Source of the DNA: Pedobacter sp. V48
GTDB lineage: Bacteria; Bacteroidota; Bacteroidia; Sphingobacteriales; Sphingobacteriaceae
DNA length: 33,939 nt
Reading direction: 5' to 3'
NCBI RefSeq assembly: GCF_000523515.1
Contig: NZ_AWRU01000033.1
Coordinates: 209,350-243,288 of the forward strand
Shown here: positions 6,935 to 14,332 of the stretch, piece after piece
How positions within the stretch are numbered: position 1 is the stretch's first letter
How the letters are laid out: each line of letters begins with the position of its first letter
Notes under the pieces: model-generated
Seen by the model: only the letters and a program-made list of their open reading frames with translations
Database searches by the model: none
Told to the model about the DNA's origin: nothing
Program-made: the position numbers and the translations under genes

Positions 6935-6965
6935 TTGATAAATGTTATTATTTTGCTTACCTTTG
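6935..6965 (+). promoter_or_regulatory. Promoter for the glycogen-synthase-like gene
   Basis: TTG at 6935-6937, a 20-nt spacer, then TACCTTTG at 6958-6965 (exact -7 consensus). The predicted leader is about 40 nt. It lies back to back with the panC promoter. Confidence 0.6.
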
Positions 6966-7009
6966 CCCCTTGATAATCTTTTCTTTAACATAAATTTTTA
7001 TTTACGAAT

Positions 7010-7840
7010 ATGGAGATGGCCAAAACGAAGCTACTGATTGTTACACACGAGATGTCGCCTTTCCTTGAACTCACAAAGATTTCAGAAATTACCCGTCAGT
7101 TACCTCAGGCAATGCAGGATAAAGGATTTGAAATCCGTATTTTAATGCCAAGGTTTGGAAACATTAATGAAAGAAGGAACAGATTACACGAGGTTATCCG
7201 TCTTTCAGGCATGAACATTATTATTGATGACAATGACAACCCGTTGATCATTAAAGTTGCCTCAATTCCGGCGGCAAGGATGCAAGTTTACTTTCTGGAT
7301 AATGAAGATTATTTCCAACGCAAGTATGTATTTAGGGATAAGGAAGACAAGTTCTACGCTGATAATGATGAAAGAACAATTTTCTTCTGTAAAGGTGCGC
7401 TTGAAACCGTTAAAAAATTAGGCTGGTCTCCAGATATCGTTCATTGCCATGGCTGGATGACATCTTTAGTACCTGCATATATTAAAACTACTTACAAAAA
7501 CGATCCTACTTTTAAAAATTCAAAAGTGGTGTATTCAATTTATGAGGACTGTTTCTCTGAAACAATGAATACTGATTTGTATAAAAAAGCAGTAATGAAC
7601 TCTATGACTGTTGAGGATACTAAAGTATTTGAAAAAGCAGATTGTAGTGCCTTGCATATTGGAGCAGTAACTTATTCTGACGCAGTAGTTTTAGCTGATG
7701 AAAACATCAATGCTGATGTGTTAAAATTTGTTAAAGATTCTAATAAGCCAACTTTAGCTTTTAATTTAACCGAAAATTTCGAAAACTTCTACTCATTATA
7801 TGAAGAGATTTCGGATGAAGAATTGGTTTCAATAGCTTAA
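7010..7840 (+). CDS. Glycogen/starch synthase catalytic-domain-like protein (GT5 N-terminal half only)
   Basis: A 276-residue protein resembling the N-terminal Rossmann domain of GT5 glycogen synthases: the opening strand KLLIVTHEMSPF, VYFLDNEDYF near 92, and the HCHGWMTS motif near 148. True glycogen synthases are about 470-500 residues, with a C-terminal GT-B domain carrying the catalytic Glu; that whole half is absent. The ADP-glucose-binding KTGGLADV motif is also altered to LTKISEI, without the glycines. It is therefore unlikely to make glycogen alone. This short form beside panC and a DUF4270 gene is, to my knowledge, a recurrent Bacteroidota arrangement. Next gene 18 bp away. The ATG at 7010 is chosen; a second in-frame ATG lies at 7016. 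Confidence 0.85.
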   Translation: MEMAKTKLLIVTHEMSPFLELTKISEITRQLPQAMQDKGFEIRILMPRFGNINERRNRLHEVIRLSGMNIIIDDNDNPLIIKVASIPAARMQVYFLDNEDYFQRKYVFRDKEDKFYADNDERTIFFCKGALETVKKLGWSPDIVHCHGWMTSLVPAYIKTTYKNDPTFKNSKVVYSIYEDCFSETMNTDLYKKAVMNSMTVEDTKVFEKADCSALHIGAVTYSDAVVLADENINADVLKFVKDSNKPTLAFNLTENFENFYSLYEEISDEELVSIA

Positions 7841-7858
7841 ACTCAGGTATTCTAAAAT

Positions 7859-9304
7859 ATGAAATTTATAAAACTAGACTTATTGACCCTGTTGATAGGT
7901 CTTTTTCTTTTTGCATCTTGTAAAGATGCCAATACTATCGGCCTTACACCTGATGGCGACTCTCCTATTAAAGGTATTTTAGACAATACCGTTCTGGTTG
8001 ATTCCAAAACTGTTCTTGATTCAGCTACTGCATCAATTGGATTAGCAAGACATCCCCTGGGTTATACTACCGGAGATGCTACTTTTGGAACTACCGAAGC
8101 AAGCCTTTCTATGACGGTAAGCCTTCCTTCAACTAGTTATAGTTTCGGAGGAATACCAACCGTAGATTCAGCGATTCTGGTTTTACCTTACTCAACTCAA
8201 TTTTATGGTGATACAACAACTTCCGTTTATAGCCTGAATGTGCACCAGCTTAAAGATGATCTTTCTTTACAAAAGGTCTTTTTAAGTAATAAAGTATGGC
8301 CTGTAGAAACTGAGGTGGTGGGCTCTATTACAACTAAGATAAAGCCAAAAACGCCTTTTAAAATCACGGATATCGTGAAAGGAAAACCAGATACACTTAA
8401 GGCTGTGGCTCCGCAACTAAGGATAAAGCTAAGCAACACATTTATTCAGGAACATATTTTAAATGTAGATTCAGCACAAAGAGCAACAAACACTAAATTC
8501 TCGGCAGTATTTAAAGGCCTGCAGGTAAGTGTTAACAAAACTTCCTCAAGTGGTCCTGGAGGTGTAATGTTTATCAATTTTGGTGGAACTGATGCTAATC
8601 TTCAGATTTATTATAAAAAGCAGGTTGGAACAAGCGTTGTCGAAAAAGATACTGTAGCGGTTAATTTCCCTATATCCTCAAGTTCGGGCCCTATAGCAGC
8701 AACTGTTAAACATGATTACACAGGAACACCAGTTAAAGCGCAATTAGATGCGCCAACGGCATCATTTGATGTTACTTACTTACAAGCACTTTCTGGCGTA
8801 AGGAATAAAATTTCTTTCCCCGATCTAAAAGCTTTTGTAGATAAGGTAAAGGCCGGAAATGCAGACGCCCGTGTAGTAATTAACAGAGCAGAATTGGTTG
8901 TTAACCTTAAAAGCGGAACAGATGTCTCTCCCTGGAATGCTGCTCAGAGGTTATCACTTTACAGACTTGATATAGCCGGTCAGAGAGCAAACATTCCAGA
9001 CAACGAGGGTCCTACACAGGCCAATCCTAACCCACCCGCTACGTATGCCGGTTCTGAAGCAGCATTTGGTGGATTCTATGACACGACTAATAAAAGATAT
9101 ATATTTACTGTAACTAGTTACCTGCAGGCTTTAATTGACAATAAGACTGTAGATTATGGTACTTACCTGGCACCTAGTTCACTTACTGAATACAATGTTT
9201 TCCCTTCTTTAACTTCCGGAGCAAGGTCAATCATAAACACCGCAACTCCCGCTACAGGCGAAAAAGGGATCAAGCTAAACATCTATTACAACATAGTCGA
9301 CTAG
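7859..9304 (+). CDS. DUF4270 family lipoprotein
   Basis: A 481-residue lipoprotein: hydrophobic signal (about 9-19), lipobox FASC with Cys21, then a long beta-rich extracellular-type domain. The opening after the Cys (KDANTIGLTPDGDSP), the repeated VDSAILVLPY pattern and the late GIKLNIYYNIVD strand match the DUF4270 family, confined largely to Bacteroidota and of unknown function. Surface or periplasmic location is likely. It probably forms an operon with the glycogen-synthase-like gene 18 bp upstream and ends at a strong terminator. The link hints at envelope or polysaccharide biology, but that is inference only. Confidence 0.88.
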   Translation: MKFIKLDLLTLLIGLFLFASCKDANTIGLTPDGDSPIKGILDNTVLVDSKTVLDSATASIGLARHPLGYTTGDATFGTTEASLSMTVSLPSTSYSFGGIPTVDSAILVLPYSTQFYGDTTTSVYSLNVHQLKDDLSLQKVFLSNKVWPVETEVVGSITTKIKPKTPFKITDIVKGKPDTLKAVAPQLRIKLSNTFIQEHILNVDSAQRATNTKFSAVFKGLQVSVNKTSSSGPGGVMFINFGGTDANLQIYYKKQVGTSVVEKDTVAVNFPISSSSGPIAATVKHDYTGTPVKAQLDAPTASFDVTYLQALSGVRNKISFPDLKAFVDKVKAGNADARVVINRAELVVNLKSGTDVSPWNAAQRLSLYRLDIAGQRANIPDNEGPTQANPNPPATYAGSEAAFGGFYDTTNKRYIFTVTSYLQALIDNKTVDYGTYLAPSSLTEYNVFPSLTSGARSIINTATPATGEKGIKLNIYYNIVD

Positions 9305-9331
9305 CTAAATTTATTTATACACTATTGTGTT

Positions 9332-9372
9332 TATATCCTCCGAGATCATTAATTTCGGAGGATATATTTTTT
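9332..9372 (+). terminator. Intrinsic terminator after the DUF4270 gene
   Basis: A perfect 12-bp stem (TATATCCTCCGA at 9332-9343 with its complement at 9355-9366), an 11-nt loop and a run of six T. It ends only 13 nt before the glmS ATG, so it may also form part of the glmS leader. Confidence 0.85.
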
Positions 9373-9385
9373 AAACCCAGTATGT

Positions 9386-11224
9386 ATGTGTGGAATAGTT
9401 GGTTATATCGGTCACAGAGAAGCCTGGCCAATAGTTATTAAAGGACTAAAAAGATTAGAATACCGCGGATACGATAGTGCTGGTATCGCACTTATTTCTA
9501 ATGACGGGTTAAACATCTATAAAAAAGCCGGAAAGGTTACTGAACTGGAGAACTTTGCCGCAGGGAAGAATTTATCTGGCACTTCAGGAATTGGCCATAC
9601 CAGATGGGCAACCCATGGGGCTCCTTCTGATAGAAACTCACACCCACATACTTCCAACAATGGCAAGCTTACTATAATTCACAATGGAATTATCGAGAAT
9701 TATGCAACGCTTAAAGAAGAGCTAATAACCAGGGGTCATGAATTTAAAAGTGATACCGACACGGAGGTTTTAGTGCATTTAATTGAAGAAATTTACAAAA
9801 ATGAAAAGATAGATTTGCTCGAAGCCGTTCGACTGGCCCTACGTGAGGTTAACGGCGCCTACGCAATTGTTTTGATGGACGAAGAGCATCCAGATCAATT
9901 GATCGCTGCAAGAAAAGGAAGCCCAATGGTTATTGGGGTTGGTGATGGTGAATATTTTATTGCCTCTGATGCCACGCCTATTGTTGAGTACACGAAGAAT
10001 GTAATCTACCTGAACGACAATGAAATTGCGTTTATTAAACGTGATGAGTTATTGATAAAACGCCTGGATAATGTTGTACAAACGCCATATGTTCAAGAGC
10101 TCGAACTAAAACTTGAGATGCTCGAAAAAGGTGGTTATGAACACTTTATGCTTAAAGAGATCTTTGAGCAGTCGCGCTCTATCAGAGATTGTATGCGTGG
10201 GCGTATTTACCCTAATGAGGGTAAAGTACAATTGGGCGGAATAAAAGAATATGCCGACAAGCTAAAAAATATTGATCGTATAATTATTGTTGCCTGTGGC
10301 ACTTCATGGCATGCTGGCCTTGTAGGGGAGTATTTAATTGAAGAGTATGCAAGAATTCCTGTAGAAGTGGAATATGCTTCAGAATTTAGATACAGGAATC
10401 CAATTATCACTGAAAAAGACATTGTGATTGCCATTTCTCAATCGGGTGAAACAGCGGATACGATGGCCGCCATCGAAATGGCCAAAGAAAGGGGTGCTAC
10501 GATTTTTGGAGTGTGTAATGTTGTAGGTGCTTCGATACCACGATTAACGCATGCAGGTGTTTATACACATGCCGGCCCTGAAATCGGAGTTGCTTCAACT
10601 AAAGCCTTTACCGCCCAGGTTACTGTGCTTACCTTGATGGCTTTTTATATGGCTCAGCAAAAAGGCACACTCACCAATTCTAAATTGGTTGAATTACTTA
10701 CTGAGTTAGATTGCATTCCTGATAAAATACAAATAGCACTTGAATCTAATGATCTTATAAAAGAAATAGCTCAGAAATTTAAGGATTCAAGAAATTGCTT
10801 ATTTCTTGGCAGGGGAAGCGGTTTCCCTGTGGCGTTGGAAGGCGCTTTAAAGCTCAAGGAGATCTCCTACATCCATGCAGAAGGGTATCCGGCCGCAGAA
10901 ATGAAACACGGCCCTATTGCGCTTATTGACGAGGAAATGCCGGTTGTTGTTATCGCAACCAAAAACTCGTCCTACGAAAAAGTAATCAGCAATATCCAGG
11001 AAGTGAAAGCCAGAAAAGGAATTGTTTTGGCTATAGTTACTCAGGGCGATGTTGAGGTTAGAAAAATGGTAGACTATTGTATAGAAATACCCGATGCCAG
11101 TGAGGCATTTTTACCATTATTGGCCACCATACCGCTTCAATTACTATCTTATCACATAGCAGTATTAAGAGGGTGTAATGTAGACCAACCGAGAAATCTG
11201 GCTAAATCTGTTACGGTAGAGTAA
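9386..11224 (+). CDS. glmS: Glutamine-fructose-6-phosphate aminotransferase (isomerizing)
   Basis: Makes glucosamine-6-phosphate from fructose-6-phosphate and glutamine, the entry to peptidoglycan and LPS amino sugars. The 612-residue protein begins MCGIVGYIGHRE, with Cys2 as the glutaminase nucleophile, then HTRWATHG near 71-78 in the class-II amidotransferase domain. Two SIS isomerase domains follow (about 290-430 and 460-600) with SQSGETADT and LGRGSGFPVALEGALKLKE. It ends with the conserved DQPRNLAKSVTVE. No glmS ribozyme precedes it: the space from the upstream terminator is only 13 nt. Its promoter must lie in or before that hairpin; TAATTTCG at 9350-9357 is a poor -7 candidate. Confidence 0.99.
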   Translation: MCGIVGYIGHREAWPIVIKGLKRLEYRGYDSAGIALISNDGLNIYKKAGKVTELENFAAGKNLSGTSGIGHTRWATHGAPSDRNSHPHTSNNGKLTIIHNGIIENYATLKEELITRGHEFKSDTDTEVLVHLIEEIYKNEKIDLLEAVRLALREVNGAYAIVLMDEEHPDQLIAARKGSPMVIGVGDGEYFIASDATPIVEYTKNVIYLNDNEIAFIKRDELLIKRLDNVVQTPYVQELELKLEMLEKGGYEHFMLKEIFEQSRSIRDCMRGRIYPNEGKVQLGGIKEYADKLKNIDRIIIVACGTSWHAGLVGEYLIEEYARIPVEVEYASEFRYRNPIITEKDIVIAISQSGETADTMAAIEMAKERGATIFGVCNVVGASIPRLTHAGVYTHAGPEIGVASTKAFTAQVTVLTLMAFYMAQQKGTLTNSKLVELLTELDCIPDKIQIALESNDLIKEIAQKFKDSRNCLFLGRGSGFPVALEGALKLKEISYIHAEGYPAAEMKHGPIALIDEEMPVVVIATKNSSYEKVISNIQEVKARKGIVLAIVTQGDVEVRKMVDYCIEIPDASEAFLPLLATIPLQLLSYHIAVLRGCNVDQPRNLAKSVTVE

Positions 11225-11233
11225 CAGATTTAG
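11202..11233 (+). terminator. Hairpin overlapping the glmS stop codon
   Basis: A perfect 13-bp stem (CTAAATCTGTTAC at 11202-11214, GTAACAGATTTAG at 11221-11233) with a 6-nt loop. It contains the last codons and the TAA of glmS. Only a weak T-rich stretch follows. It lies between convergent glmS and ssb and probably shields or ends the glmS mRNA. Confidence 0.55.
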
Positions 11234-11247
11234 TTCGTTATATTTAG

Positions 11248-11676
11248 TTAGAAAGGTAAATCGCCGGAGGCATCGCTTGGATCTATATAATCCGTTTCGC
11301 TTTTTGGTGTACTATTCTCGCCCGTAGATGGGGTTTGTTCAAAATCACTTTTTCTGCCCAGAATTGTAAAATTCTCTGCAACGACTTCTGTAACATACTT
11401 CTTTACTCGCTCTTTGTCTTCAAAAGAGCGGGTGCGAAGCTTCCCTTCAATATACACCAGTTTGCCCTTTTGCAAATACTTTGAGGCTACTTCTGCCAAA
11501 CCTCTCCACAAAACAATATTATGCCACTCTGTTTGCTCTATTCTTTTGCCATCTTTGTTATACGTCTCTGATGTTGCCAATGGGAAACTTGCTACTGTTA
11601 CACCTCCATCTAAATGTCTGACTTCAGGATCTTTTCCTAAATGTCCAACTAAAATAACTTTGTTAATACCTGACAT
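11248..11676 (-). CDS. ssb: Single-stranded DNA-binding protein
   Basis: Coats single-stranded DNA in replication and repair and recruits partners through its C-terminal tip. The 142-residue protein has the OB fold, starting MSGINKVILVGHLGKDPEVR, with TEWHNIVLWRGLAEVASKYL (about 49-68) and KGKLVYIEGKLRTRSFED. A disordered, Ser/Thr/Asp-rich tail ends in DLPF, the partner-binding tip. It lies 14 bp after mutY and is likely co-transcribed with it. Confidence 0.97.
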   Translation of the reverse strand: MSGINKVILVGHLGKDPEVRHLDGGVTVASFPLATSETYNKDGKRIEQTEWHNIVLWRGLAEVASKYLQKGKLVYIEGKLRTRSFEDKERVKKYVTEVVAENFTILGRKSDFEQTPSTGENSTPKSETDYIDPSDASGDLPF

Positions 11677-11690
11677 GAATTCTGATTTAT

Positions 11691-12740
11691 CTAATTTACG
11701 GAATAAGAGCTTATAAAATTTGTTATCACTTTAGGCTGTGGCAATTCCTCCAGCTCGCTTAATGAAACCCATTTTATTTCTGCATTCTGATTAAAGTTAA
11801 TGATATAATTATCTAAAGCAAAAAATTGAACATATATAGTTTGGTGGGTTAATAAATGTTTTTTCTGCTCTAACGGCGTAATAGTACAGGCGTCACCAAA
11901 ATTATTCTTCAATATAGTCAGAAATTGTTCTTGTGCTTCCAGATAATTATCGTCAGTTTCTATTAAAGGAAAATCATACAGTTCCTGCCAGATGTCTCCC
12001 GGGTTTCTTTTATTTACCAGGATCTCATCTCCATTAAAACACACTAAATAATTGAAATAACGTGTGCGTTTTTTAAGCTTTTTCTCTTTAATAGGAAGCG
12101 TATTTACGAGATCATTTTTTCGGGCAAAACAATCAGATTGAACAGGACAGGATTCGCAGGAAGGAGATTTAGGTTTGCATTGCAATGCACCAAATTCCAT
12201 AATGGCCTGATTGTATACAGAAGGTTCCTGGCCGATTATTAGATTCTGGGCCAGCTCTATGAATTGCTTTTTACCGGCAGGGCTGTTTATTGGCGTTTCG
12301 ATTCCAAAACATCTGGACAATACCCGGAACACATTTCCATCCAAAACTGCCTTCATCTCATTCGAAGAAAATGATGAAATGGCCGCAGCAGTATAATCTC
12401 CTATCCCTTTCAAGCGAATTAGATCGTCGTACTTTGTAGGGAACTCACCATTATAAACATCCTGAATATGCTTTGCTGTATAAAGCATATTTCTTCCTCT
12501 TGAATAATAACCCAGCCCTTGCCATAGTTTAAGAATCTGGGTCTCGGTAGCTGCTGCAAACGCTGTAATTGTTGGGTAATTCTCTAAAAATCTATTAAAA
12601 TAAGGCAATCCCTGCTCAACTCTGGTTTGTTGCAATATAATTTCTGAAAGCCAGATCACATAAGCATCCGTTGTACCCCGCCATGGTAAGTCTCTTTTAT
12701 GATTTAAATACCATTTTACTATTTCTGTTTGAAAAGCCAT
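11691..12740 (-). CDS. mutY: A/G-specific adenine DNA glycosylase
   Basis: Removes adenine mispaired with 8-oxoguanine. The 349-residue protein has catalytic Glu33 (LSEIILQQTRV), the helix-hairpin-helix LKGIGDYTAAAI (about 110-121) with catalytic Asp134 (VLDGNVFRV), and a 4Fe-4S cluster loop Cys188-x6-Cys195-x2-Cys198-x5-Cys204. A C-terminal NUDIX-like 8-oxoG-recognition domain follows (about 228-345, with KRNPGDIWQELYDFPLIE). The start is the ATG at 12740; the frame extends two codons to a GTG, which has no support. A -7 box ends 5 nt upstream. ssb follows after 14 bp. Confidence 0.97.
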   Translation of the reverse strand: MAFQTEIVKWYLNHKRDLPWRGTTDAYVIWLSEIILQQTRVEQGLPYFNRFLENYPTITAFAAATETQILKLWQGLGYYSRGRNMLYTAKHIQDVYNGEFPTKYDDLIRLKGIGDYTAAAISSFSSNEMKAVLDGNVFRVLSRCFGIETPINSPAGKKQFIELAQNLIIGQEPSVYNQAIMEFGALQCKPKSPSCESCPVQSDCFARKNDLVNTLPIKEKKLKKRTRYFNYLVCFNGDEILVNKRNPGDIWQELYDFPLIETDDNYLEAQEQFLTILKNNFGDACTITPLEQKKHLLTHQTIYVQFFALDNYIINFNQNAEIKWVSLSELEELPQPKVITNFISSYSVN

Positions 12741-12745
12741 AGACA

Positions 12746-12781
12746 CAAAAATACGGCGTTATTAATTTGTTTTCGGCAAAA
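12746..12781 (-). promoter_or_regulatory. Promoter immediately before mutY
   Basis: TATTTTTG (12746-12753, minus strand) is an exact -7 match ending 5 nt before the ATG, with TTTTG (12777-12781) 23 nt further upstream as a -33 candidate. The predicted start of transcription is at or beside the ATG. Confidence 0.5.
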
Positions 12782-12850
12782 CTTGCAATTCTCTGATACA
12801 ATTAGAAACAAATAAATCATCTTTTATTTTCCTATCTCATTAAAAAGCAA

Positions 12851-12858
12851 TACTTTTG
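12851..12858 (+). promoter_or_regulatory. -7 promoter box for the HU-family gene
   Basis: TACTTTTG is an exact TAnnTTTG match, with a T-rich TTATTTT at the -33 distance. The predicted leader is about 50 nt of AT-rich sequence. Confidence 0.55.
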
Positions 12859-12911
12859 CAACCCCAAAACACTTATAAAGTATATAATACACTATAAATA
12901 AATAATAGAAT

Positions 12912-13214
12912 ATGACTAAGGCAGATATTATTTCAGAAATATCAACAAAAACAGGAATTGAAAAGGTAGATGTACAAGAAACCGTTGAGGCATTTTTCAA
13001 AGTGATCAAGAACAGTATGATCGGAGGAGAGAATGTATATGTTAGAGGTTTTGGTAGTTTTGTTGTAAAAAAGAGAGCGCAAAAAACTGCGAGAAATATT
13101 TCTAAAAACACTGCAATTATTATCCCGGAGCATTTTGTACCAAGTTTCAAACCGGCAAAAGTGTTTGTTGACAAAGTAAAAAACAACTCTAAAAAAGTAA
13201 GCGTAGAAGCTTAA
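12912..13214 (+). CDS. HU/IHF-family DNA-binding protein
   Basis: Small histone-like DNA-bending protein. The 100-residue sequence begins MTKADIISEISTKTGIEKVD (dimerisation helices, about 1-40), then has ENVYVRGFGSFVVKKRAQKTARNI (about 41-64), the HU signature strand leading into the DNA-binding arm. The arm carries IIIPEHFVPSFKPAKVFVDKV, where HU proteins usually have a proline at the arm tip. A short Lys/Ser/Val tail follows. It lies 7 bp before the TPR gene, so the two are co-transcribed. Confidence 0.95.
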   Translation: MTKADIISEISTKTGIEKVDVQETVEAFFKVIKNSMIGGENVYVRGFGSFVVKKRAQKTARNISKNTAIIIPEHFVPSFKPAKVFVDKVKNNSKKVSVEA

Positions 13215-13221
13215 TCAACTT

Positions 13222-14082
13222 ATGCTAAACAATATCCGTTCAAAACAAATTATCATAATTGGAGCAATAGTATTGCTTGGAGCTTTTTTGTTTACAAGGG
13301 ATATTAAAGGTTTAGTTAAGCCGAAAGAGCAAACAACGAATGTTCCAGCCGCAGGGCAGATGACATCAGAAACCCCTCAGCCAATTAGTTTGGAAGAAGT
13401 TTCGGCTTCTGGTAAAACCCTGATCAGTCCAAACTTTGCTGCTGAAATTACTTCACTTGAGAACACATTTAAAGCATCTCCCGATAAGGTTGCAGCCGCT
13501 AAAGTGCTTGCTCAAAAGTGGGATGATGTTGAACAGAGTGCACCAAGTGCTTTATACCTTGAGATTATAGCCAATCAAGAGAAAACATTAGCCAGTTGGT
13601 TAATTACCGGAGACCGTTTTTTAAAGGCATTTGACAACTCAAGAGACAGTATATTACAACCTGCATTATTACAAAGAGCAAATGCTGCTTATACTAATGC
13701 GGTAAGTATTGACTCTACGAGTGCTGATGCGAAAACCGGTTTGGGAATTACCATTGTTAATGGAATGGGAATGCCAATGAAAGGTATTGCGTTATTGATG
13801 GATGTGGTAAAAAAAGACCCAAAGAATTTGAAAGCGAATATGAGTTTAGGTACATTCGCGATTAAATCTGGCCAGTTTGATAAAGCCATAATCAGATTTA
13901 ACAACATTATCGCCATTAAGCCTACTCCAGATGCATACTTCTATTTAGCCACAGCTTATGAAAGCCTGGGTAAAAATACAGATGCTATTGATGCGTATCT
14001 TAAGAGTAAAAAGCTAGCCGCCAATCCCAAATTATCTAAATTCATTGATGATAAGGTATTGGAGCTAAAGAGTAAAAATTAA
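13222..14082 (+). CDS. Membrane-anchored TPR-repeat protein
   Basis: A 286-residue protein with one N-terminal membrane helix (about 9-26, IIIIGAIVLLGAFLF) and no lipobox or signal cleavage site, so it is probably tethered to the inner membrane with its bulk outside. TPR-like helix pairs cover about 145-285, e.g. AKTGLGITIVNGMG, LKANMSLGTFAIKSGQFDKA and AYFYLATAYESLGKNTDAI. A conserved neighbour of HU and rng in Bacteroidota, as far as I recall, but its partner is unknown. Followed 35 bp later by a tiny basic-protein gene. Confidence 0.85.
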   Translation: MLNNIRSKQIIIIGAIVLLGAFLFTRDIKGLVKPKEQTTNVPAAGQMTSETPQPISLEEVSASGKTLISPNFAAEITSLENTFKASPDKVAAAKVLAQKWDDVEQSAPSALYLEIIANQEKTLASWLITGDRFLKAFDNSRDSILQPALLQRANAAYTNAVSIDSTSADAKTGLGITIVNGMGMPMKGIALLMDVVKKDPKNLKANMSLGTFAIKSGQFDKAIIRFNNIIAIKPTPDAYFYLATAYESLGKNTDAIDAYLKSKKLAANPKLSKFIDDKVLELKSKN

Positions 14083-14117
14083 TAAACAGATTAAAAAAAT
14101 ATTTAAAATTCAAGATT

Positions 14118-14207
14118 ATGCCAAGCGGTAAAAAAAGAAAAAGACATAAAATGGCTACCCACAAACGCAAAAAACGTTTAAGAAAAAACAGACATAAGAA
14201 AAAATAA
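14118..14207 (+). CDS. 29-residue basic ribosomal-type protein (AURKAIP1/COX24 domain, bS22/mS38-like)
   Basis: ATG at 14118, TAA at 14205-14207. The product starts MPSGKKRKRHKMATHKRKKR and ends RLRKNRHKKK, so well over half its residues are Lys, Arg or His. This pattern (KKRKxHKM followed by HKxKKRLRKxRHKK) fits the tiny AURKAIP1/COX24 family, known as mitochondrial mS38 and as mycobacterial small-subunit protein bS22. It probably sits in the 30S subunit bound to rRNA. It lies 35 bp after the TPR gene and 22 bp before a strong terminator, so it closes the HU-TPR operon. Its shortness makes it easy to miss. The family call is by sequence pattern only. Confidence 0.8.
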   Translation: MPSGKKRKRHKMATHKRKKRLRKNRHKKK

Positions 14208-14229
14208 TTTTTCTTATTGTTTTGCACAG

Positions 14230-14265
14230 AAAATAAGGCTACGACAAGATCTTAGCCTTATTTTT
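14230..14265 (+). terminator. Intrinsic terminator of the HU-TPR-bS22-like operon
   Basis: A 12-bp stem (AAAATAAGGCTA at 14230-14241 with TAGCCTTATTTT at 14253-14264), an 11-nt loop and a T tract that overlaps the stem end. Confidence 0.85.
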
Positions 14266-14300
14266 CGTTGCAATGTTTTTTTTATTTGTCCATGTGTTAA

Positions 14301-14319
14301 TAAGGCATTAAATGCCTTA
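14301..14319. repeat. 19-bp palindrome before rng
   Basis: TAAGGCATT (14301-14309) and AATGCCTTA (14311-14319) are exact complements around a single A. It ends 13 nt before the rng start codon. It could be an operator for a dimeric regulator or a short mRNA hairpin near the ribosome landing site. Confidence 0.5.
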
Positions 14320-14332
14320 AAATCTGTAGCTT

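Noticed and set aside
7010-7840. Annotation as a working glycogen synthase (glgA)
   Set aside because: The catalytic C-terminal domain and the KTGGL motif are missing, so the name would mislead.
9305-9385. glmS ribozyme in the glmS leader
   Set aside because: The space is far too short and contains only a terminator hairpin.
12824-13186. 120-residue minus-strand frame opposite the HU-family gene
   Set aside because: It mirrors HU, covers the HU promoter box and has no family features.
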